Assembly: GCA_964007475.1 (NCBI GenBank)
Contig: OZ023273.1
Location: 102,918,485-102,982,484, forward strand
DNA: 64,000 nt
Direction: 5' to 3'
Source of the DNA: Hybos culiciformis
Lineage: Eukaryota; Arthropoda; Insecta; Diptera; Hybotidae
Positions 56,598 through 64,000 of this stretch are shown in pieces. The stretch's first letter is position 1. Every line of letters begins with the position of its first letter. The notes below the pieces were generated by a model that saw only the letters and a list, made by a program, of their open reading frames with translations, was not told where the DNA came from and ran no database searches. Made by a program: the position numbers and the translations under genes.

Positions 56598-58268
56598 ATG
56601 ATGAACAAGAAGGAGGAAAAAAAGCGGGTGGGGGTATCAGCCGCGGCTCCCGGCTCAAGGCCTGGCACTGCTACAACTAGCAGTGATAGGTCGCCAGCGG
56701 GGAAAACCAACGACGACCAGCGCAATGAAAAAGGACAACGAGAAAAAACCAGACAGGGGGAAGAGTGGCAACTCTCCCTCTCGAAAATCGACCGTAGGTG
56801 GCTGAGGAGAAGCAATTTGGACGAAAAGCCAATTGCTGAGCAGAAAGCCCTTATGAAGGCCAGATGGACAAGAATTGCCGACCAAGATGAGGCCGAAAAG
56901 AGAAAACGGCAAGACCCCCTGGGAAGACGACCGTACCCGCAACACCGTCCCTCTGGAACCGAAGGAAGGAGGCAACATATGCAGAGTCGGGGAGACCCAC
57001 CGCATAGTTCCTCCAGAGATCGAGAAAGGAGGGAAAGAAGAGAAGTAGAGGCGGACCATAGGAGCCAACAACCAAGCTCCAGAGAAGGGCAGAGAGAAAG
57101 GGTGGAGAAGAAATTCTCATCCGGATCCTCTAGCCGACGGACGACCTCAGACAAAGAGCCACAAGCGCCAAGGCAAAGAGAACCCGCACACAAGAGGCAG
57201 CGGTCAGGAGAAACCACGGTTCATCCTGCCGCGAAACAAATTGCGGCCTACAATGCGGCAGCCAAAGAATGCCTGAAGCTGACGGTCATCGACAGGGCTC
57301 ATTCAGGCGGAAGAATAATTGGCCAAGACCACCAGAAGAAGGTAATGACCATGATAAGGGAATGGCAAATGAAAGCCGCTCGTGAAAACGGCGACTTCAT
57401 CCCAACCTTTGATTGGATCAGAGCCGCTCTAGATATGGTGCGAATAACCTGCTCAGATGAGAGATCAGCGGAGTTCCTGAGGCAGAAGTTTAAGAGCACG
57501 GCAGCCCCTTGGGAGGGAGCCCTTCTCGACATTGTTGGGAAGGAGGATCTCCCAAGAATGCACCGCATCGCCATATGGCTTCAGGGAGAAACACTCCCCA
57601 CTGAGGACATCTTCATGTACATTCAGCGACTGAATAAGCCGCTGAATTTGAGGACGTCTGCTTGGAGGGTGCTATCCCGTGAGGACAAAGGCGATAGGGG
57701 ATGTTGGCTCCTCCTGGGAATAGGGGATGCATGCCTGGAGGCACTTAAGTCAGTAGAAGGTGTTATCTACTACTTATGCCGAAAGGTAGTAGTCGCTCTT
57801 CCCAGGAAAAAGGAGTCAGCAAAACCTGCGACTGAAGAAGAAATAGAGGCAGAGGCAGCAATAAGAGAGGCAAAGCCAGTACCGCCCCCTCCGAGAACGG
57901 TCAGTACTACAACTAGTACTGAAACCACCGTAGGAAGACGGGATGTGAAAGACGGAGACTCAGAGTCGATACTAAATCGAATCGACGCTGCAGTACTCCA
58001 GTTGAACTCTAAAGTCCCGAGTAAAGAGATGCCGAGCAGCCGACCTAGTTCGGCCTCCGGGTCAGTTTTTGCAGGAGAAATCCTGGGAGATGTGCTCAGA
58101 GGTCTGAATATGGACGGTAAGGACACAGTCAGCGAGGGGGGTTCAGTAATGTCCTTCCTATCACAGGAGGACATTCTGGACGCCATTTCGCTGGAAGTAG
58201 CCGCTCGGACGGAGGCGAGAATCTCCAAGCTCGAGGATGATGATGACGATGAGGTTGAAGAAGTATGA
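56598..58268 (+). CDS. ORF1: Gag-like protein, DUF4780-like middle domain
   Basis: 556 residues from the double ATG at 56598. Residues 1-215 are highly charged and disordered-looking (R, E, K, S, Q, with PHSSSRDRERRERREVE-like runs), suited to RNA binding. The middle (about 215-395) is globular, starting AYNAAAKECLKLTVIDRAHS, with FDWIRAALDMVRITCSDERS, RMHRIAIWLQGETLPTEDI and a GCWLLLGIGDACLEAL segment. This resembles the DUF4780 domain found in ORF1 proteins of insect retroelements (recognised from memory, not searched). The tail is P/S/T-rich and ends in an acidic KLEDDDDDEVEEV. No CCHC knuckle is present, unlike Jockey ORF1. The frame is intact. It overlaps ORF2 by 32 nt. Role: RNP formation with element RNA. 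Confidence 0.8.
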   Translation: MMNKKEEKKRVGVSAAAPGSRPGTATTSSDRSPAGKTNDDQRNEKGQREKTRQGEEWQLSLSKIDRRWLRRSNLDEKPIAEQKALMKARWTRIADQDEAEKRKRQDPLGRRPYPQHRPSGTEGRRQHMQSRGDPPHSSSRDRERRERREVEADHRSQQPSSREGQRERVEKKFSSGSSSRRTTSDKEPQAPRQREPAHKRQRSGETTVHPAAKQIAAYNAAAKECLKLTVIDRAHSGGRIIGQDHQKKVMTMIREWQMKAARENGDFIPTFDWIRAALDMVRITCSDERSAEFLRQKFKSTAAPWEGALLDIVGKEDLPRMHRIAIWLQGETLPTEDIFMYIQRLNKPLNLRTSAWRVLSREDKGDRGCWLLLGIGDACLEALKSVEGVIYYLCRKVVVALPRKKESAKPATEEEIEAEAAIREAKPVPPPPRTVSTTTSTETTVGRRDVKDGDSESILNRIDAAVLQLNSKVPSKEMPSSRPSSASGSVFAGEILGDVLRGLNMDGKDTVSEGGSVMSFLSQEDILDAISLEVAARTEARISKLEDDDDDEVEEV

Positions 58269-61200
58269 TCCAGTGAAGGTTATCCAAGCCAACCTACATC
58301 GCAGTAGCGCGGCTATGGATAGGCTCATGGATCATATGGGCCACAATGGAACGGACGTAGCTCTCATCCAAGAACCCCCTACATATAGGGAGCGACTGGG
58401 GAGCTACGACAAGAGAAAATACCAAAGCTTCTATGGAAAAGGTAACACTAGACCTAGAACCTGTATTTTGGCTAAACATGAATTAAAACTCATTCTTAAT
58501 TCACAGCTGACTAGCAGAGACTGTACGACCGTGTGTTGGGAAGGAGAGAGCAGCAACGGAAGGATCAGTCTACAGCTAACATCAGCATACCTTCCCTATG
58601 ATGCCGACGAACCACCACCAACAAAGGAGGTTGAAGATGTCGTCATGCAGGGGAAGAGAAATAAAGTAGAAATTATAATCGGTGCAGATGCAAACGCTCA
58701 TCACCCAATGTGGGGCAGCACTGGTGAAAATAAAAGAGGTAAGGAACTTTTTGATTATATAAACATTAACAACTTATATATTATCAATAAGGGGAATAAG
58801 CCTACCTTCATAAACAAAGTAAGGCAGGAGGTTATTGACATCACTCTCTCCACGCAGGCCATCTCAGAGTACATTTATAACTGGAAGGTCGTTGATGAAG
58901 CTACATTCTCCGACCACCAGTGGATCACCTTTGAGATAAGGCTGGAAAAGAGAGAGAGGATGCCGTATCGAAATCCAAGAAGAACAAATTGGGACATGTT
59001 CAAGAGATGCCTAAAATCAGATGTCGAGGAAATTACCCTAGATCTTAATGATCAAACAGGTATAAACCTCGCAGTAACTGAATTAACAAGCGCCTTGACA
59101 CGAGCATACCAAAACTCCTGTCCGATCTCTAAGCAGAAAGATAGGTACTATCCTAAATGGATGAATAGAGATCTAGTAGCACTCAGGAAGAAAACCAGAA
59201 GACTCTATAACAGAGCAAAGAACAATTGCCAGGACCACATCTGGGAAGAATACAAAAAATCCCTAAGAGAATACAAGGTACAAATTAGGAAAGCCAAAAG
59301 AGATGGCTGGAGGAATTTTACCGGAAATATAGAAAGTACGGGGGAAGCGTCGAGACTTAAGAAAATCTTATCCAAGACGCACTTCCAACCGGAACTCATC
59401 CAGGATGAAAATGGTAATACCATGACAAACATGGGAGATTCTCTAAAGATACTTTTAGACCACAATTTCCCAGAAGGACAAATTGACTTGAACAACTCAG
59501 AGCCTGAGAACGACGGAATAAATCAGCACCTGATTGACCGAATATTCTCAGAGGCCAGAGTAAGATGGGCGATCTTTTCCTTTGATAGATACAAATCACC
59601 AGGAAGAGATGGAATATACCCGTGTCTCCTGCAAGAAGGATATGACGTGATTTTAAACACCGTAGTCGAGATATATAAAGCATGCCTTTATATGAGCTTC
59701 ACGCCCGTAGCATGGAGGGAATCGAGGGTTACCTTCATTCCGAAACCAGGCAAGGCGAGCTATAATAGAGCCAACACGTATCGCCCGATAAGTCTCACAT
59801 CTTTCCTGCTGAAAAGCATGGAAAGACTTGTAGACTATGAATTGAGGCAAATACTGAATAGAAATAATTTGGCAGACAGTCAACATGCGTACATCAAGGG
59901 AAATTGGTGGATACGGCACTACATAAAGTAGTAAGTACCATTGAGGCGACCCTTGACAGAAAAGGAATGGCACTAGGGTGCTTTATTGACATTGAAGGTG
60001 CCTTCCATAATATTGATTGCAACTATATATTGAGGAACCTGGCAAATATGGGCATAGATCAAACCCTAATAAGCTGGATCAGATCGCTCCTCAGGGAGCG
60101 TGAGATTCATGCCAACTATGGGGGAGCTGATAGAAGGAAAACAGTGAATAGGGGTACTCCACAAGGAGGCGTAATCTCTCCACTGTTATGGCTGGTAGCG
60201 ATTAACCCACTACTAGAAGAACTAAATGAAGAAAACATTGAGACCAGTTGCTATGCAGACGACGTCTCAATAATAGTAACAGGGATGAAAGGAGAAGAAA
60301 TAAACTCCAAAATCCAGCAGGCGGTTGATATGGTAGGACGTTGGGCAAACCAATGCGGCCTCAAACTCAACCCCAGCAAGTCAGAATTATGTCTTTTCAC
60401 TAAGAAAAGAAGAACTGAAAACCTCATACTACCTAAAATAGATGGGATTAGTGTGGAGCTAAAAGATAAGGTCAAATACTTAGGAATCACTCTTGACAAA
60501 AAACTCCTTTGGAATGATCACATTCGGGAGAAGAAAGAGAAGGCACTAAGAGCCTATTGGGCGTGCAAAGCAGCCATAGGCAAAACAAGGGGGCCTATCA
60601 AAAAAGATAACACATTGGATCTATACTTGTATCATCAGACCAATGATCACACACGGAGCAGCCGTATGGTGGCCGGGAACAAATAAAAAGAAATCGATCC
60701 GACTCCTAGATCAAATACAGAGATCAGCCTGTCTGGGAATCACAGGAGCAGCAAGATCTACTGCAACAAGATCAATGGAGACAATCCTGAACATTAGACC
60801 ACTATTCCTACATGTACAAGAAATGGCTATAAAAACAATAGCCAGACTGCGCATGACGGGAGAATGGGCCAACAAACAGAATCCCACTCATCATGAAAGA
60901 ATATGGGAAATAAACGAAGAAGTTGGGAATGAACTAAGGAGAGATATCCAATGGGATAAAATCTCAGGGGTCCTCAACCTGAACGCAAATTTCAGGATTG
61001 AGGTAACCGACGAACGAGATGGAACCCCGGAAGATACTCTCGAAATATACACAGATGGATCAAAGAATGGAGAGCACTGTGGCTTAGGAATCTTCTGCCA
61101 AGAACTAAACGTAACACACGCTGCAACCATTGATAACCATGCCACGGTACTACAAACCGAGACAATGGCAATCACAACGGCAGCCAGCATCATGTTACAG

Positions 61201-61875
61201 AACAACATCACTTGGCGACAAATCAGAATTTATTCTGATAGCAAAATGACACTTATGACACTTAGAAAGACAGAAGTGAGGTCAAAAACTACTCTCCAAT
61301 GCATACAATCGCTAACAGAGTTAGGACAAAACAACCAGGTAATTCTAACCTGGGTAAAAGGACACTCAGGAATCCAAGGGAACATGGAAGCAGACAAGCT
61401 AGCTAGAGAGGGAGGAAGTGGCGGACTGGAAAGACTAAAAGCTTTCCATGATGCCACAAGACTCAAGAACCTAATAGATAGCGAAATCTGTGATGAACAC
61501 AGGAAGATCTGGCTACGAACAGAAGGGAACAGAAACACCAAACAGATGTGGGGAAACCTGGACAAAAGAAGATCGGATCTGGCCCTAGGGCTAAACAGAT
61601 CGGATCTTAGAATGTTCACAGGTGTATGCACAGGACATATCTTCAGGAATCACGAATTCCGGATTGGAAGAACAACAGATAGGCTTTGCAGGGGATGTGG
61701 AGAAGAACCGGAAACGGTGCCACACGTACTGTGTAAATGTCCTACAGTTAGAACAAGAAGAGCAAGACTGCTCGGGGCTTACTTCTGGGATGAACTCAGA
61801 GAACTACAGGGACATAAATTAGAAGAAATTATCAGGTTTGTTAAGGGAATTAGATGGCTCGGTGAGGACAATTAG
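58237..61875 (+). pseudogene. ORF2: APE, RT, RNase H polyprotein with two frameshifts
   Basis: Three frames together cover one ORF2 of about 1200 codons. Frame 1 (58237-59931): APE with IQANLHRSSAAMDRL, LIQEPPT (Glu), IIGADANAHHPMWGS and FSDHQWITFE, then the start of RT (KSPGRDGIYPCLL, RVTFIPKPGK, YRPISLTSFL). A 1-nt shift near 59895-59905 moves to frame 2 (to 60686): FIDIEGAFHNI (motif A), GTPQGGVISPLLW (motif B) and CYADDVS (motif C, DD at 60258-60263). A second 1-nt shift in the A run near 60600-60605 moves to frame 3 (to 61875): RNase H with IYTDGSKNGE, QTETMAI, IYSDSKM and HSGIQGNMEADKLA (D-E-D-D set), then a zinc-like CRGCGEEPETVPHVLCKC. All catalytic motifs survive, so only the frame is broken; a sequencing indel in a homopolymer is possible for the second. 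Confidence 0.88.
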
Positions 61876-61966
61876 ACTTGCCGAGTAGGGTAGTACAAAG
61901 GGCCAACAGGCCTACGTGCAAGGAGGGTGGTAAGCCCTCCGCCCGTGCAACCTAACCTAACCTAAC
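61876..61966 (+). other. 3' UTR with hairpin and CCTAA tail
   Basis: Only about 75 nt separate the ORF2 stop from the tail. GGAGGG and CCCTCC (61922-61940) form a 6-bp stem with a TGGTAAG loop, and GGGCCAACAGGCC lies just before it. The end is GTGCAA followed by four CCTAA units. A structured 3' UTR is typically what the reverse transcriptase recognises. CCTAA is the complement of the insect telomere unit TTAGG. Confidence 0.75.
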
Positions 61967-62110
61967 CTAATATTTTTTCACATCAAATTTCATTCACGAA
62001 TATTCTAAATCAAACTTATGTGTGGACAGCACTTTCATACATGAATATTCACACACGAAATTTCATCAACGAACAAAAAGTTCACTCACGCATATGTGGA
62101 CGCTCCTTAA

Positions 62111-62862
62111 GAGTGCCTTAGTCGAAATTTAAAAATACATTGCTCAAATTAATTTGTGGAAATTTTCGCATTTTTAATATTTTTATTTTTTATTTAAATT
62201 TAGAGTATTTTGTTTTTAAATTTGAATGTAATTCATAATCATAAGTATTTTTTCAAATATATACCGTAGTAGGATATAGAAGTATATTAATACCAAGTCA
62301 ATAGACCACTATAACATTAAAAAAAAACTGCGTAAAAGGTTCTTTTGCCAATATTCAACTTATATATGTGTAAAATTCTGATGTAAAATTAAAGGAAAGA
62401 AACAAAGGTTCAGTCCGAAATTGATATACAAATAACAACACATTTATGTAAAATATAAATAACGAAAAACATCGTAATAAAAAATAAAAATACTCCTCAA
62501 AGTCCTTATTTGGTTTGCATTGACACATAGGCGTGTTTAAAAAGTATAATTCATTCTTAATATATAATATTTATGTTTTTTTTAAATACAAAAATGCATG
62601 TTTTGTATTTTTCTTTTCTCGTAATTTTTTATTGAATGAAATTTCTTTTTCATTCATAAAAAAAAGCATTATTTTGTGTGTTGATCCAAAATAAATGAGA
62701 GTGCTGATTATACCAACCTTTTTGATTAATGGTTTCAAAAGAAGTAAAATACATTTCATTCTCGATAAAATTAAGCCAATTACGGAAATTAAATCATAAT
62801 TATATTTAATTGAGGATAAAGTTGTTGATTATTTAGTTGAAAAAAAAATTTGTAACATACAA
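62111..62862. other. AT-rich DNA, no gene seen
   Basis: The open frame at 62571-62759 (-) has no recognisable content. Nothing else is supported. Confidence 0.5.
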
Positions 62863-62870
62863 GTTCTATT

Positions 62871-63848
62871 TAGGGATTGCAAAAAAAAACAAAAAAAAAA
62901 ACAATACCGGTATTTCGGTATTGAACTTTACTGATACCGGGATCCCGGTTTTAATACCGGTATTCCAAAAAATAATATTTCTCAAAATAAAAAATACCTA
63001 TAATAATTATTATAAAAATGAAAAAAAAAAATATTTAATTAATAAAAAACATACCCACTGCTAATTGCAACCTCCAATAATTTAAAAAAAATACTTTCAC
63101 ACTAAATCAGCAGAATTGTTAAAATATTTAAGTAAATACAAATGCAACTACAAACAACAAACTATTAAGAGCCCTCAGTGCGGAAAATGGGTCTTGGTTT
63201 TGCTTTGATTCTAGAGTTAATACAATCTCGACTGATGTGATTTTTTGATATGTTAGAGAGCCCAAATGAGCCTTTAAAATACTTGAACATTATGCTTGGA
63301 TTCTGAATTAAAGCAAAAAGATAATAAAAAAATCTCAAACGCAGAAATAAAGCTAAAATACCACTCTCCAGGGCTGGTGACGTGAAATTTTGAATTTCTT
63401 TAATTTTCTAAACAATTTTTAATTCATTTCATTTATTTCTAACAAATTTTTAATTTTTTTGATAAATTACAGTTTCTGCACAGAAATAAAATTCAAATAT
63501 AGTTTTGTGATTTTCTGGTAGAGGTGTTTTTCGTACAATTTTTGTCGCATTTTTCACGGCCGTTTATTTTGTGTAAAATAAAACAAAAAAAAATTGCAAA
63601 AATAGAAAACAGAATTTCACGTCGAGGGCTCTTAGAACTTTTATTTTTTTAGTAACCGCACTTGTTTGTAATTATAAAAAACAATCTACTAAAAATATTA
63701 AAAAAATATTGAATAATAAATCCTCAGAAAAAAATTTAAATACCGAAATACCGGTTTTGACAAATATAATACCGGTATTGATTTTCATTGGTTTTTTTCC
63801 GAAATACCGGGATCCCGGTATCCCGGGATCCCGGTATTGCGATCCCTA
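62871..63848. mobile_element. hAT element with CCGG-rich palindromic ends, 978 bp
   Basis: The termini are TAGGGATTGCAA and TTGCGATCCCTA, flanked by identical GTTCTATT on both sides (62863-62870, 63849-63856), a perfect 8-bp duplication. Inside each end are clustered palindromes of AATACCGGTATT, GGGATCCCGG and CCGAAATACCGG type. A further TIR element is nested at 63168-63632. No transposase frame (the 62837-63064 frame is end repeat). It is a non-autonomous hAT. Confidence 0.92.
63168..63632. mobile_element. TIR element nested in the hAT, about 465 bp
   Basis: The ends are AGAGCCCTC and GAGGGCTCT, flanked by TA on both sides (63166-63167, 63633-63634). An internal pair GACGTGAAATTTTG (near 63380) and AGAATTTCACGTCG (near 63611) extends the inverted structure. 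Non-coding. TA flanks are weak evidence in AT-rich DNA. Confidence 0.6.
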
Positions 63849-63856
63849 GTTCTATT

Positions 63857-64000
63857 CACTCGAATTTCACTACATATTTTATTTGCGATTACACATCACA
63901 CATATGTAATTTAATAAATATTTATTGGTAAAATATTTATATTCCTTAATAAAATTATGCACTCTCGATAACAACTGTGTTTGTTTTGTTTAAGTCTCCT
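63857..64000. other. AT-rich DNA to window end, nothing seen
   Basis: No supported feature. Confidence 0.5.

Larger units (their letters stand above)
56464..61966 (+). mobile_element. RNase H-bearing non-LTR retrotransposon (I/R1/LOA-like) with CCTAA tail
   Basis: It begins with a C run and GGATTTCACCTTGTCGTGG and ends in (CCTAA)4. It is bounded by CTAATATTTTTTCAC at 56449-56463 and 61967-61981, a 15-bp target duplication whose first bases merge with the tail. It holds a 134-nt 5' UTR, ORF1 (56598-58268), an overlapping ORF2 (APE, RT, RNase H, C-terminal zinc motif) with two frameshifts, and a short 3' UTR with a hairpin. GC content is much higher than the surroundings. APE plus RT plus RNase H places it in the I/R1/LOA/Ingi group. 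The exact clade is not assigned. Confidence 0.9.
55950..62107. mobile_element. PIF/Harbinger-like TIR element split by a retrotransposon
   Basis: The ends are AGGAGCGTCCACACATGCGT and its near-complement ACGCATATGTGGACGCTCCT, flanked by TAA on both sides (55947-55949 and 62108-62110), as expected for the 3-bp TWA duplication of PIF/Harbinger. Without the inserted 5.5-kb retrotransposon the element is about 640 bp and non-coding. It is filled with inverted ACGAATATTC/GAATATTCGT and TGTGTGGACA words. The short frame 55978-56163 lies in this repeat and is not a gene. Confidence 0.8.

Noticed and set aside
56426..57217. 263-codon minus-strand frame rich in Leu/Ser/Cys
   Set aside because: It lies opposite the charged N-terminal part of a retrotransposon ORF1 and is a codon-bias shadow. 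The same holds for minus-strand frames at 57299-61631.
61951..61970. Chromosome end or interstitial telomere
   Set aside because: Only four CCTAA units exist, directly at a retrotransposon 3' end and bounded by its target duplication, so they belong to the element.

Overview
This window looks like repeat-dominated DNA from an AT-rich arthropod, most likely an insect. The background is very AT-rich with many A/T homopolymers. I found no complete host protein gene, rRNA gene or intact tRNA gene. Almost everything interpretable is a transposable element. The insect reading rests on the element types (Jockey-like, RNase H-bearing I/R1/LOA-like and CR1/Jockey-like non-LTR retrotransposons, hAT and PIF/Harbinger-like DNA elements) and on a retrotransposon 3' tail made of CCTAA units, the complement of the TTAGG telomere repeat common in insects. 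The species cannot be named from sequence alone.

Layout. 1-15 kb: AT-rich DNA with a short TIR element (1452-1636), a hAT element with an 8-bp target duplication and a transposase remnant (2558-3830), small inverted-repeat elements, and two tRNA-like modules facing each other (6.04 and 6.41 kb). 15-18.3 kb: a CR1/Jockey-type non-LTR retrotransposon, frameshifted and carrying an in-frame 171-bp duplication, but with an open reverse-transcriptase half. 19.7-21.2 kb: a hAT element with another TIR element nested inside. 21.5-25 kb: two TA-flanked TIR elements filled with short quasi-repeats and carrying tRNA-like Pol III modules with A-rich tails. 28.1-29.9 kb: a hAT-like element holding a near-perfect 107-bp-arm palindrome and a truncated antisense copy of the 15-kb retrotransposon.

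31.6-38.1 kb: a foldback-like element built of nested inverted arrays of short palindromes. An apparently full-length Jockey-like retrotransposon is inserted in its outer array (minus strand, both ORFs open, about 15-bp target duplication). 38.5-40.2 kb: a nearly perfect palindromic MITE and a TIR element, both inserted in an older dispersed repeat. 44.4-45.0, 47.9-48.9 and 51.1-53.6 kb: further TIR elements, one carrying a 5S rRNA-derived module. 54.2-55.3 kb: a second member of the foldback family. 55.95-62.1 kb: a PIF/Harbinger-like TIR element split by an RNase H-bearing non-LTR retrotransposon with two apparent frameshifts. 62.9-63.8 kb: a hAT element with CCGG-rich palindromic ends and a further nested TIR element.

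How the parts relate. The only protein machinery is retrotransposon ORF1/ORF2. The DNA elements seem non-autonomous and would need enzymes encoded elsewhere. Two patterns deserve attention. First, the two foldback loci share core sequences but carry partly different inverted palindromic arrays. Second, tRNA- or 5S-like Pol III modules recur inside AT-rich TIR or inverted-repeat structures. Boundaries resting on TIR plus target-site duplications are good. Superfamily names for the small elements are inference.
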